Of a DNA stretch of 64,000 nucleotides, positions 32,264-43,196 are shown piece by piece. Position 1 is the first letter of the stretch, and every line of letters begins with the position of its first letter. The stretch covers positions 236,238 to 300,237 of the forward strand of contig JAACJK010000013.1 in the NCBI GenBank assembly GCA_013368325.1, read 5' to 3'. The stretch comes from Ephemerocybe angulata. Its lineage: Eukaryota; Basidiomycota; Agaricomycetes; Agaricales; Psathyrellaceae. The position numbers and the translations under genes were made by a program. Below the pieces are notes generated by a model. That model saw nothing but the letters and a program-made list of their open reading frames with translations. It made no database searches and had not been told where the DNA came from.

Positions 32264-33033
32264 TGTTTCTGTGTTTTGTGCTGTAGAGGTTACGACTAGG
32301 GGGATGGGAGCTGCTGGGAGAGGAGATATGGTGGTTTGGGACAGGGGCGACGACGGCTGCGGTTGCGTGGGAATTATTGTTGTCGGCGAGTGATGGCCGG
32401 TTTAGCATCGGGTTAGGCGCCAATGAAATCCGTGCAGTGAGTTTCCTTCCCTCATCCACCTCTCTCCAGGGCCCAGAGTAAGTAGCTGAACCGACGCCCT
32501 TGTACGAACACCCCTATGCCAATGCCACTCCAAACCATGTCGATCTTGTGCAGCAATGCATAGTAACTGACTGTTTGGTTGGGACAAGCAAGGGACAAGG
32601 TTGGGATGCGATCTCCCTTGAAATTTCAAATCGAGGCTCGACGACCCGATGTCCATCCATCCGTCACCAAGGATAATACAATGTATGCTGAGGTCCTGGA
32701 TCCGGGTGCACTAGGCCTTGTGCTCCTGAAGCATGGCTTGGGCCATATCGCGCCCTCCATCCTTTGTATTTGGCAAATACAAGAATTTACTCCCCCGTCC
32801 GACCATGAACGAGGTGGAGCTTCACTAGTGGCGTGCTGCCGAGCCTGCGAAGACTTAGTGCCACTGTGTGGTTACTCTAGGATAAATAGGCGCCGCCTGC
32901 GGCCTGTAAGTCATCCCCAGCACCTTTGTCATTCCCACTTTTTACACCCTTACTCCTCGATCTCGAGACCACTCCACACATTCCATCCCAAGGCCCTGCG
33001 AAATCATTCGCTTTACCTTTCAGAACCTTTCTA
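32264..33033. other. divergent promoter region, CTR and copy B
   Basis: The first 180 bp is the 5' region of the CTR gene, which recurs at 34778-34987. From about 32674 the sequence is homologous to 42838-43130 upstream of copy F. Both carry a TATA-like GATAAATAGG (32881-32890 here) about 150 bp before the start. Confidence 0.55.
32881..32890 (+). promoter_or_regulatory. TATA-like element of copy B
   Basis: GATAAATAGG lies within a block that is nearly identical to the upstream region of copy F, where the same word occurs at 43069-43078. Conservation inside a duplicated promoter does not prove function. Confidence 0.4.
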
Positions 33034-33873
33034 CTATGTCGTACTGCACTATCGGTCTGTTCTACCTTCTATCTCGACCGTTTCTTCGACTAACTTCCGT
33101 GAAGCAGATGTCAAACCAAATGTACTTGGCGCAGAAGATCTACTGAAGGATACAAACCTCCTAAAGGAAATCGCAGCAATATTCTTTGAAGGGCTCTTCT
33201 CCGTCGTTGATGAAGCAACAGCGTCGCTTATCCTCAACAAGAGCAGGTCCCTCTGCGGCTCGGAGGAGACATTATCCCAGATCCTCCAAACCAAGTTCTT
33301 TTTCGAGCACACCCCGTTCTACTGGGTGATCGTCAACCGCGGTGGAAGCGCCTCCGGGATTCCGCCGCTCCTGGTGCATATGCTCGGGATATGTGGGAAA
33401 CTCAGCAGGGGGGTGCAGAAAGACATTATACGTGCGTGTCGACAAATCCTTCCCAACGATGGTATCGTCCAGTATATCAAGTCCAAGCATCCTGCCCTAC
33501 TTGGAACAATTCCCAATCCTTTTTTGCACGCGAAGAGAGGCAGCCGACATTCAAGGCCACCCATTCGAAAGCGAACGAGTCGTTCGCGCAGAATCTCTGC
33601 GTGCCAGGCTACGACAGCACGGTGACGAATCCCGATATCGTCAAGCAGGCCGAAGAAACATCCGACAAAGAAGATTTCTGGGGTGATCATGGCGAGCTTC
33701 CCCTCGGCTACATTAACCCAGTACCCTACACACCCCTCTTCTGCGATGCGCCTTACTTCCCTCCGGGCTACTGGGCCGCGCTCGAAGCACACTACGCAGG
33801 GTTGACGCAGGGTGCGTACTTTTACCCCGGTAACCGGGAACTCGACGAGGCTCGGCTTAACTCCATCGACTAA
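33034..33873 (+). pseudogene. chimeric, frame-broken GLFSVADEATA-family copy (copy B)
   Basis: The ATG and the first 35 bases match copy F, then a one-base deletion near 33064-33090 throws the first frame off. A different frame carries the family body: EGLFSVVDEATASLIL, EHTPFYWVIVNRGG, PPLLVHMLGICG. A second one-base deletion near 33509-33520 shifts the frame again. From about 33588 the sequence is unrelated to any other copy and encodes a tail with DKEDFWGDHGELPLGY and PPGYWAALEAHYAGL, stopping at 33873. The second module and the ARID domain present in F are missing. Flanks on both sides are still those of copy F (33967-34160 resembles 45328-45500). A Val replaces Ala in the family motif. 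I call it a pseudogene, although a shorter chimeric product is possible. Confidence 0.7.
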
Positions 33874-34301
33874 ATTATCTGGGCGGATGGGGAGGGATCG
33901 TACTCCACCGAGTACAATTCTGAGCATTCTTCATTTTATTCATTTCTCTTTAACTTCATTGTGTTACCAACTTCTCACTGGTGGCCTTCATCGGTGGTTC
34001 GCATCTGTTGCCCGCAATGATCATGTATTCTCTAATGTATCGGACATTGTTTTTGCTACGTATCTTCCCCATGTCTAAAATCAAGCTTCTCACCTTCCGC
34101 CATTCGTGATTGAACTTGCGCCGACTTACGGTAGCGTATCGAGTGCAACAACTCCAACATTCAGATACTTATTCTGAGGTTAGTCACCTTCCCAACTAAT
34201 CAGACCAAGCCTCGTGCACGCGGCAAGAATTTTCATTGACACTCTGTCTACGTACTCCTGATATCCTCGTATCGAGATGGCCACACGACGGGCACTTACG
34301 A
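33874..34301. other. duplicated 3' flank of the F-type unit
   Basis: Non-coding. It shares segments such as ATGTATTCTCTAATGTATC and CATTGTTTTTGCTAC with the region downstream of copy F at about 45360-45400. Confidence 0.6.
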
Positions 34302-34760
34302 CTAGATCATGGTCTCGATGACCTTCTCCTCAGGTTCTCGTTCTTGACACCTCCCTGAAATGAATGGCCTTCGTGCCGCCCGGTTCATGCGAGCTACATC
34401 GCTGGTGTCGGCTCCTGGTGCTGATCCCGCTGCAGCAGTAGCAGCGGCTGCGTGCTTTTCCCTCTCCGCCTTAGGGATGTTCATCCCCGCCCCAGGGCCC
34501 TTACCCTTCTTCGAGCGATGTCTCTTTGGGTGCTTCCTAGGCACAGGCTCGGTCGGAGTTCCTTTCGCCTTTTTCTTCTTTTGAGACCCGCCGTTACTGG
34601 TGCCGGATTTCGAGCGAAGTGCTCGGATTAGCTTCAGGAGGGTGGGCTGCCTGGACTTGAATCTGAGCTGATGGTTGTAGGGGAGTGCGGTCTTCGTCCA
34701 CTTCGCCAAAGCCAGCCTGGACATAGGTGCGTTTTCGGCCAAAATTCGTAACGCGGGTCA
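34302..34760 (-). pseudogene. fragment of the ZCCHC9-like gene, first exon only
   Basis: Reading leftward from 34760 the DNA repeats the start of the gene at 8800 (ATG ACC CGC GTT ACG AAT TTT GGC CGA), with about 90% identity by eye. It has lost a short internal segment corresponding to 8950-8980, shifting the frame, and ends shortly after the Ala-rich stretch. None of the four zinc knuckles is present. The basic patch KHPKRHRSKKGKG is retained in a second frame. It is a dead duplicate. Confidence 0.85.
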
Positions 34761-34777
34761 TGGTAGAAGAGGGTAGA

Positions 34778-34987
34778 AGTGGTTGGAGGTGTAGAGGTTG
34801 CGACTAATGGGCTGGGAGAGGAGATATGGTGGTCTGGGACAGGGGCAACGGCGACGGCTGCGGGTCCAGATTGTGTTGCGTGGGAATTGTTGATGTCGGC
34901 GAGTGATGGCCGGCTTTCGCTTGGAGTGTCAAGAAGGTTAGGCGCCCACGAGATTCGACGTTGGAACGTGAATTTCGTGCAGTGAGT
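34778..34987. repeat. copy of the CTR gene 5' region
   Basis: This block matches 32270-32445: GGAGAGGAGATATGGTGG, GGCGAGTGATGGCCGG and CGTGCAGTGAGTTTCC occur in the same order and orientation in both. It abuts the ZCCHC9-like fragment, so the two together form a mosaic of two unrelated gene starts. Confidence 0.8.
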
Positions 34988-35310
34988 TTCCGTAGAGCTC
35001 TGCTACTTGACGTGAGCATTCAGAACATATGCACACCTGAACTTAGGAATTCCTGCTCAGTGCCGCTTACGTCTTTCAGTTCCCGCTCAGGTTGGCTTCC
35101 CGAACTTATTGGCATTGATCAATCTCTTCGAAACAGTGTTCAATGTTAATTTGCGCCATTTCCCACGCGGAAATCTATAGAAACCCGTAGTATACTTGGG
35201 CCTTGTTCCGGAGGTGCTACCTTTCCACGCTGAACAATCGAGCTCCATCGCTGTACAACTTCCATCCCACTCCCTGCAGGTCAACAAGGGCCCAACAACA
35301 TGCCTTGAAC
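34988..35310. other. promoter region of copy C
   Basis: About 320 bp without a gene. A short upstream frame ATG CCT TGA lies at 35299-35307, immediately before the chosen start. Confidence 0.4.
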
Positions 35311-36521
35311 ATGCCGCTCGCCGCCCTTCATAAACCGACGGGCCCTCCACCTCCTTACACAAGCCATAGTAGAACCTCAGAAGAGCTCCTGAACGACGTA
35401 GGGTTTAAAAACGCAGTGACGGCCATATTCTGCGACGGCCCCGGGCTCTTCTCCATGGCCGACGAAGCGACGGCCACGAGCATCATACGCCAAAGCCTCG
35501 GGCTCTGCGAGACAGTGGATGTCCTCTCCCAAATCCTGCAAACCAAACTCTTCGGCGAGCACACGTCCTTTTACTGGGTTATTATGAGCTTAGGGCCACA
35601 GGTCCCGCCCCTCCTCGTCCAGATGCTCGATATCTGTAGAGATCTCAGCAACGAGACCCAGAAAGACATCCTCTTAGCAATTTTGAAGACGTCGAACGAT
35701 GCGATCTTCCAGCACGTCAAAGAGAAATTACAGTCCCAACTTGGTCCGATGTACACGCCTTTCTTCCAGGACGGGGATGAGGGACAGTCTCGGTTGTGGA
35801 TAGAGGGCGTGCTGCCGCAGAGCCCGTGGTCTGCCAAGTTCGAGTTTCCGCGGTTCTACGATAGGGTCTTCAACGATGGGGTGGATATTCTATGCTACCA
35901 TTTCGTCACAGTAGGTTCGTCAACGGACAGCACATCCATTCAGTGGCCTGATAAGACGGTATCATGTGAATTCTCTGCTAATTCGAGACCTTTTCCCTCG
36001 TATAGGGTGTGTTTATCTCGTAGCAGGTGGGAAGTTGGTACCGCCCGGGCACCCGCTGCCTCCCCCCTTCGACAAGCTGCCACCCGACGTCCCAACACCT
36101 TGGTGCCTCACGTTCACAGAACTTTGCTCTCTGTGGAGATCTTGGCACGCTGCGCCAGGTGAGTCTCTACCGCCAAACGGGGCTCCGTGGTGCCATGTCG
36201 CAGTGGATTCTCAAGGTGAGTCGGGTTTCAACGAGCGATGGGCAATGTCCGTTTGTGTCTTTCGTGCGCCGGTCTGTTTGCTGATTTTCGGCTCTATGCC
36301 CGGGTTAGGAGATTTTAAGTTTACCTTCCGCTTTCAATTGAACAAGGAATCCGACGATGAGGATGACCAAGCTGCGGGGGCCTCTGAGAAGCCTAATGGA
36401 GAGATTTCGTTTTACATACCGTGAGTTAAACCTGGCTTACTGTAGTCCCGAGAAGCAGATGGCTAACGAGAATCATTACTTGCCGCGTCCGTGCCATAGT
36501 CAAAGTGTGTCTGCCTCGTAA
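35311..36521 (+). CDS. GLFSVADEATA-family protein (copy C)
   Basis: Exons 35311-35914, 36006-36215, 36309-36420 and 36500-36521 give 315 residues; if the last intron is not removed, the protein ends at 36424. The first exon has FCDGPGLFSMADEATATSI, with a two-residue insertion inside the motif, then EHTSFYWVIMS, PPLLVQMLDICRDL, IFQHVKEKL and FPRFYDRVF. The second module starts GCVYLVAGG, with C-V-Y where other copies have S-V-W, and is Pro-rich. The third exon (GDFKFTFRFQLNKE) corresponds to the short penultimate exon of copies A, E and F. No ARID domain follows. The intron before the second module is in phase 1, as in the other copies. It is the most diverged intact copy. Function unknown. 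Confidence 0.65.
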
Positions 36522-36862
36522 ATTCCAGGTTAACATGGGGAATGAATACGCTGGGGGTGAGTAAACCGGACCACCTCGTTCTGGTTCCTTTATATAAAAG
36601 ACTTGTATAACGTACGGTGTAGTATATTCGGCACAGTACTCTGCTGATATGTGCCCTGAAATTTCACTCTTGCCTTGGGCGCTTATTACACACACGCTGT
36701 ATCTACACACACAAACACAAACCGATTCGGGGTGATTGGCTGCAGTGGCAGCGCAGCCTCGAGGCATATGGTTTGGCTTCTATCTTCCACCTCCACCCAC
36801 CATCTCTAGAGCATCTGAGGCCATCCCTGGCGTGTCCATTTATCAGGAGTAGTGCAGCCCAA
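36522..36862. other. intergenic region between copies C and D
   Basis: About 340 bp. It contains a short CA-rich stretch (ACACACAAACACAAACC around 36700-36722) and no gene. Confidence 0.4.
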
Positions 36863-37801
36863 ATGAGCAGAGTCGGGACGACGCCGGTGACGGTCACCAC
36901 AGGTGCGCTCCAGTCCGGCTCATTCGATCTGGAAAGCTAACAGAGGGCCTCTTTGTGTAACGATCGATAGATCCTGTCCCTCCAAGGCCACGAAACGCCA
37001 GCGAGCTTCTGGCGGACGCGCAGTTCACAAGGCAGATAGTCGCTATCTTCTGCGATGGGCTGTTCTCCGTGGCGGACGAGGCGACGACATCCACCATCAT
37101 CCGCAGGAGCATGGAGCTCTGTCGATCCGCTGAGATACTCGCACAGGTCGTACAGAGCAGGGTCTTCGCATTTCACACGGCGTTCTATTGGACCATCGTG
37201 AACCACGGCGACCATCCTGGTATCCCCCCGCTTCTCATGGAACTAGGCAGGATCTGTGGATTCCACTTCAGCGATGAGGCTCAAGACGGTATGCTACAAA
37301 CCTTTCTGATTTCCTCCGATGACCAACTGTTCCAGTACTTGAAGGAGAGCATACCATCTGTGGTTGGGCCGATCAGCAGGTCTTTCTTCGATAGCGAAGA
37401 GGATCGAATGAGAGTGAATGTAGTCAATCCGACCGGCTCCCAACCCCGGTCCAAGGTAACTCTGGCGTTCGACATTCCCAGATTCATGGATCGAATGCTT
37501 GTTGATCAGGGTATATCTTACCACTTTGCGGCAGCAGGTGCGGCCATCTCACTATGTGTTTCTCTGGCGTATTCATGGCTCTGACAGACACGTTATAGGA
37601 AGTTTATGGTGCTTGAAGGCCGCCATCACCCAGGTGGAATCGGATCCCCTCCCCGGCGGATGGCGCTTTCTGCTCGAAGAGACACATACCAACTCAAGAT
37701 ACAGTATCTGGAGTGAGGTTACCGAGGATATCAGAGATAGAATTGTTCAGATTGATTCAAGGTGCTTACAAAGGCCATATATCGGACTTGCATGCTACTA
37801 A
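36863..37801 (+). CDS. GLFSVADEATA-family protein (copy D), short form
   Basis: Exons 36863-36902, 36971-37537 and 37599-37801 sum to 269 residues with a stop. The tiny first exon ends ..VTT and joins DPVPPRPRN, the same kind of junction as in copy A. The body has FCDGLFSVADEATTSTII, FHTAFYWTIVNHG, PPLLMELGRICG, LFQYLKESIPSVVG and FDIPRFMDRMLVDQGISY. The second module begins GSLWCLKAAIT, then becomes unlike the other copies and stops after GLACY. It lacks the later exons and any ARID domain. Whether it is complete or truncated in its last exon cannot be decided by eye. Confidence 0.65.
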
Positions 37802-38907
37802 TTGAGGCTGTATTATAGAGATGATTCCATGCGGCAGGGAAAAGACCATAGAACTATAACATATCACGAACGAGTTATCTGCATTACATTCTCGGGGGAA
37901 AACTGTGACGGTGGGCAAGAGATGCGTCTTTTCCTACATACATGAGTCCTGATAAATGCCTTTCAGACAGCGCAACCGGCACTCGCGAGCCGACACCGAC
38001 GACCACAAATTACAAGTTGAATGTTGCTCGTGTACCATCCACTACTACACTTGACCCAGGACATGTGGCGTTGGCACAGCTTCGGCCGTAAGAGCTCTCA
38101 CCACTGCTCACCAATAGTTCTATTATACTTACAAATCGTTTTGGGTAATGCTGGATTAGAAACCCTTACACTTCCAACCGCAATCGCAGGCTTCGTGGGA
38201 CCATCAACGTTAGGGAGGAGACAAAAACGAAGGTAGTATGGTTTGAGTACGGTTGGTGAAGGTTTTTAATTCGAAATCATGTTTTCTGCCGCAAAGTCTA
38301 CCATATACTCCGTTCACACTTCATGCAATCAAGCACAGCGGCTCGAACTGGTCCCCTACCTTTAGTTCCTCTCAGGCTCCCACTTTTGTGAAAAGCTCAA
38401 TGTGCCGCAAAGTATAGAGGACTCACAATAGTATAAATGCAGCGATATGGCACAAGGCTGAGCTTCAACCTCGGCCCAGCTGTTGAAAAGGACCTGTGTG
38501 ACAAGATAAGCGCCCAGCGCATTCACTTGAACTTTGGCGTTACCAGCTGGCCAACACCCTCCTTCAGCATTGGTTCTGTTGGCCTTTAGTACATGGGAAT
38601 GCCGCACGGGCTGGATAGTAGCTTATATAGAGTAGCAGACTTTCAATTTCATGTCTCTTAGCTTCAAGTTATTGCAAACCTGTGCTGTGAAGCGTGCGAA
38701 AACAGGCTTGGCACTGCCATCAAAGCAGCGAGATAGTAGGCGCTGGGAATCTTCGCGGACCTCCGACCACCACTACTACGCGTGAATCCCACTAGCTCAA
38801 ACCCGGAACGAAAAACTCGCTCACAGCACTATCTCAATCCCGGAAACACACATCATCGAGACATCTGGACAAAACAACAATTTGAACATTCCAATTGGTT
38901 GCGAAGT
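37802..38907. other. intergenic region between copies D and E
   Basis: About 1.1 kb. Open frames at 38021-38236 (+) and 38362-38607 (-) have no recognisable product. An in-frame upstream stretch from 38782 precedes copy E but starts with GTG, so it is probably untranslated. Confidence 0.4.
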
Positions 38908-40100
38908 ATGTCAGGCTTGACCACAGGTCAGTACGACTCTGTGCACATGCATTCGGAGATGTTTTGTAACAGGCTTGACATGATAGACGGGGGGAAGATC
39001 CTCTCTAGCGCGGAAAAGCTATCGGAGACCGTGCAATTTGTGAAGAAGCTCACAGCCATATTCTGTGACGGGCTGTTCTCAGTTGCCGATGAAGCGACAG
39101 CGTCGCTTATTATCAGCAAGAGCATAGACCTCTGTCGATCGGAGAGGGCCCTGTCACAGCTCTTGCAGATAAAATTTATCTCTGAGCATACACCGTTTTA
39201 TTGGGTGATAGTTAGCAGCGGGGATGGCAGTAGTTATTGTGGAATTCCGCCTCTCCTTGAGCAGATGCTCCAGATCTGCGGGGATCTCGACACAGAGTCA
39301 CAGGAAGACATAAAGGAGGCATTCCTCACGCAGTCTAATGATGCGATCTTCCAGTATATCAAATCCAAGCTCCCCAATGTGGTTGGGACGATCACTCAAT
39401 CCTTCTTTGGGGCCGAGGGGGAGCAGCCGACGATCAAACCAACTCACTTGAGCGCATCGGACGAATTTTTCTCTGTCTCTTTCGATATCCCGCGATTGTT
39501 CGATAGGATTGTCGTTGACCATGGTATCTGCCACGCCTTCACAGTAGCAGGTATGTCCCTATGTCGTACGGTCGATGTCAACAGTCTAGTATCTACTGAT
39601 CGCCCAACTATTTCAGGCAGTATCTGGTATCTGCGAGCCGCCTTTGTGACAAGCTTTCCTTCGGACCTGGATCCTTCTCCTCTACGTGAATGGTGCTTCG
39701 AGCTCGCACAAATACACTCTAGACGGACATATAAACCACCTTTCCGAGGGCAGCACCTCAAAAGGCAAATTGACCTGGAGCTAGATACGCCCCGCGACGG
39801 TGAGCACAATCATGGTTATTAAAGCAACATCCATCAAGGGCTCATAGGTTGCGTAATGCCATACACACAGAGGCTGAGCTTTGCCGTACATTTATATACC
39901 CTGTCAAGAACGCACCGTCGAGCGACCGGTCCTTCTTGCGTCTAGAGGGAGAGAATGTTGCATTGTTCAAACCGTAAGCGAAATTCGCAAGGTCATATTC
40001 TTCACAACTGGGAAGCTGATCAATATGGACTACCAGCAATCCATACACTTCCAATCCAAGTCGAAGGCTCAGAGGGAAAATCACTGTTAAAATCTTGTAA
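38908..40100 (+). CDS. GLFSVADEATA-family protein (copy E)
   Basis: Exons 38908-39550, 39617-39799, 39871-39973 and 40037-40100 give about 330 residues. The start MSGLTTGQYDS is the first ATG in the frame. The body has FCDGLFSVADEATASLI, EHTPFYWVIVSSG, PPLLEQMLQICGDL, IFQYIKSKLPNVVG and FDIPRLFDRIVVDHGICH. The second module starts GSIWYLRAAF and has REWCFELAQIHSRR. The third exon ends LRLEGENVALFKP, and the last exon reads NPYTSNPSRRLRGKITVKIL and stops. In copies A and F that last position continues into the coiled coil or linker and the ARID domain, so E is an ARID-less form with the same exon borders. The 39551-39616 intron is a multiple of three and has no stop, so retention would also be open. 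Confidence 0.7.
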
Positions 40101-40307
40101 CGCCCAAACGGAACAGCATCAAGAAATTTTTATCAATAGATACCGTAGACTGAGCAGAAGATCGGACGGAAAAAAATACAAACATCTACGCCTGGAGTAC
40201 AAAGTTACCACACCAGGATACCTGTGGTTTTTCATACGAGGTCAGAAAACAAACGCGAGGAAGAGAGACATATGCGAAAAAGCATGCACCAAAGCGAGAA
40301 GGGGAAA

Positions 40308-41992
40308 CTACAACGGCCGCTCGGGATCTTGAAGAGGAGGCAAAACATAGTCGTTGACGGGGAAATGCAAGGCATGACTCGAATAGTACACAACCCGCCC
40401 AGACATAGGGCAAACAACAATCCCCTGATCGCTGACGTTTGTCAGAACCATTTCGATACTCGTCAGATCAACCGACGTCGCTGGGACATCGTCCTGCGAC
40501 GCTCGCGTTGGAACCGCCATCGTCGTCGCAACCAAAGAGTTGCGTTCCGAGCTGGAGCAGAAAAGCAGGCGGTCTGCACAGAAGTGAAGCGCGGTCATGC
40601 CGCTCGCAAACTGGTAGGGCATGTCGTTGTATGCAAAGGGGCGTCGACCCGCCTCTACGAGGCAGGATGCGGGGAGGAAGGGATCACCAGTGCCGCATTG
40701 CCGTATCGAGTAGAGCTGGAGGTTTTTGACAGAGCCTTCGTCGAGCATGAGGCACAGGTGTTCTCCAGCAGGCCCTCTGCGCTGCCAGTTGGGGGTACCC
40801 GAGATGGCGATTATCTGATTATTTGCGTAGCCTGGCGCGGGGATGACAGACTTCGGCTGGTTTTCGGTCTCGTCTATATCCCCCAATTCTAAGAGTTGGT
40901 TCGATCGTCGGATTTCTCGAGTCTGGGGAATATCCCAAACATATAATCTCCTGCCGCTTGCGTCGCTCGCGATGACCGAACGGTCGCAGGTGTATATCTT
41001 TATCTCGAACATTTCAGCTCATGTTTATTACCTCAGAGGAAAGGGAACAGTAAATACCTTTGATCCACGGCCCAAGTCGACAGATATCTCCCAGGAACAG
41101 CCCCTTTCTTCCTGCCAGTTCCAGATGACGAACGACCAGTCGCTCCAGATTAACACCGCTTCCCCGGAGATCTGAACGGTTTTTATGGGGTCCAATTGTT
41201 GTCCTAGACCGCCCATATCTAGCTCGCCAAGCAGCTCAAAGCCGGGCTCAGGGTTGGAAGGGTATACCCGATAGATTTTGACCTTATGGTCGTCACTAAG
41301 ACTCCTATCGCCAATGTCAGCAAAAGGTGATGCGGCGAGAATAATCAAAGTACTGACGGCGACTTTGTAGCGAGAATGACCGCCTTTCCGTCTGCGCTGG
41401 GTCCAATGTCTTGGAGAACAGATGATTCCATACGTGCGATGGGGAGATGCTTCATGAACGTCGATGTCCTGGATGTGCTGTTGAATCCCAGGTCCCATAG
41501 GCAGAAGTCGTCAATGCCCCCCGTGAAGAGAAATCGGCCACCCGGAACGAGGTGCAGCGCGACCGGGAAGTGGGTCGAGCCTGGGGTTGGGCCGTACCGG
41601 GGTTGGAGTACACGGCTTTGGTATGGAATGAGAGACTCTTCGTTGTCCTCGCGATGCTCGATGGACCTGACAAAACGATATGGGGAAGTGGCTGCATGTT
41701 CGAGCTCGAAGCGCGTCATCTTCTCGAAGGGATAGGTGGGCTTGAAAACTCCATGGGTTTCACAAACACCGTGCAGGGCATCCAACCAAACTTCTCTCAC
41801 TTGCGTCGCTGCATAGAACTCGCGGCAGCACTAGGTAAGGTGTCTGTTGTTAGCCTCAATCTGGGGAAAGTGTCCACTGCCGTCATATACCTTCCGCACT
41901 GCTAGGATGGCTATCGGGTCGGTAAACCGCAGGATGTGAATTATGAGCTCTGTCGATAACCGCGGATTCGCTTGGCTTGCGTGGTCGGGCAT
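40308..41992 (-). CDS. F-box protein with propeller-like C-terminus
   Basis: Exon 1 (41992-41891) and exon 2 (from 41830) join as LRFTDPIAILAVRK and CCREFYAATQVREVWLDALH, giving an N-terminal F-box (LSTELIIHILRF). Then come VFKPTYPFEKMTRFELEHAA and LVPGGRFLFTGGIDDFCLWDLG, the pattern of Agaricomycete F-box proteins with a degenerate beta-propeller. An intron near 41370-41310 leads to SDDHKVKIYRVYPSNPEP, and another near 41060-41020 leads to MFEIKIYTCDRSVIASD and YVWDIPQTREI. The last exon ends PPLQDPERPL at 40308. The splice site of the 41.0-kb intron is uncertain because the frames do not close with a standard donor. It lies antisense between copies E and F. Inferred role: SCF adaptor. Confidence 0.7.
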
Positions 41993-43196
41993 CTTATTCG
42001 AGGCTCCTGAATGGCGTTTAGAGTACCGTAAGAGACGGTGAAAGGGAAACGCACGATATCTTCCTGGACCTCTTGCTAAATTGGCAACAGGCCGCGTTTA
42101 TCCACCAAGTCACTCCAACTCCGTCAGCGACCTGCATCCCAGACATCTCGGAAGTCCATCTTAGACCTCTATGATCATTATCTGGTACATGGTCAGGACA
42201 AGGTGGCCCTCAAGTCCCAGCCCAATCATCTTCCCCAGGACGCTGCCCAAGATGCCGTCCATGCACTGGGGGATTGGGACACAAAATCTGTTTCCGAATC
42301 GTTTTTGAAGGCAACGGTAGAACCAACCAGGTAGGCGTACTCTCCAAGCAGCCTTTCATAATGGATCAGCATTCCAACTCGCCTGGGGGCCTGAGCTCGA
42401 CCGGTACAAGGACTCAAAAGATGACGGATGGCGATGAAAGCTGAGGGAAGGGATTCGCCGAAATGGCCCGATGGGGCGTCGACCTCCCACGATCCGGCTT
42501 TACTCCTCTTCAGCCTGTCATGATCAACGTTCAACTTGGGCTGTCATGAACTACCATGGCAGACTTCTTGAAAAAACTCCCATCTACTCAAGATAATGGA
42601 CATCTGCCCCTCGTTGCTGTAGAAACCTAGAAGCTCAATCCGCTTTTGAACTACAACTGTCGCGACCCTGCTCCCTCCGTCCCTTATTCGCCTCTCCTCA
42701 ACATGGTTGAATCCCGATCTAGGCCACCTTGTCTGAACTGGCAGACACGGATATCATTGCAAAAAATACGACTTCTCGCTGTGCTGTATCCATCTGACGA
42801 CTTGGCTGGCTGAACCGATCATGCCCCTTCGTCACCTGGGATAATACAATGCACGCAAGGGTGCTGAGTCCGGATGCACTATGTCTTGTGCTCCTGAAGC
42901 ATGGTTTGGCCCATATCGCGCCGTCCATCTCTTGTATCTTGCAAATACAAGAATTTACTCCCCCTTCCGAGTATAATACACTCAAGAATGAGGTGTGAGG
43001 AAGGTGTAGTCACCAGTGGCGTGCTGCCGAGCCTGCGGAGACTTCGCGCCACTGTGTGGTTACTCTAGGATAAATAGGCGCCGCCTGTAAGTCGTCCCCA
43101 GCACCTTTGTCACTCCCCATCTTTTACGCCCTTTCTCCTCGATCTCATCCAAGGCCCTACGAAAGCATCCGCCTTACCTTTCAGAGCATTTCTACC
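41993..43196. other. intergenic region; 3' part duplicated upstream of copy B
   Basis: From 41993 to about 42830 I see no gene. From 42838 to 43130 the sequence is homologous to 32674-32960. The in-frame stretch upstream of 43197 is probably leader sequence because the same leader in copy B is frame-disrupted. Confidence 0.5.
43069..43078 (+). promoter_or_regulatory. TATA-like element of copy F
   Basis: GATAAATAGG, about 120 bp upstream of the start codon, sits in a promoter block shared with copy B. Confidence 0.45.

Noticed and set aside
38782..38907. Extended N-terminus of copy E
   Set aside because: The open frame begins with GTG and contains no ATG before 38908.
42226..42534. Minus-strand open frame upstream of the F-box/propeller gene
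   Set aside because: No domain and no intron-exon structure; similar frames occur by chance in GC-rich DNA.
43107..43196. Extended N-terminus of copy F
   Set aside because: Copy B shares this DNA but has a shifted frame, and the ATG at 43197 lies at the equivalent point in both; the upstream part looks like leader.
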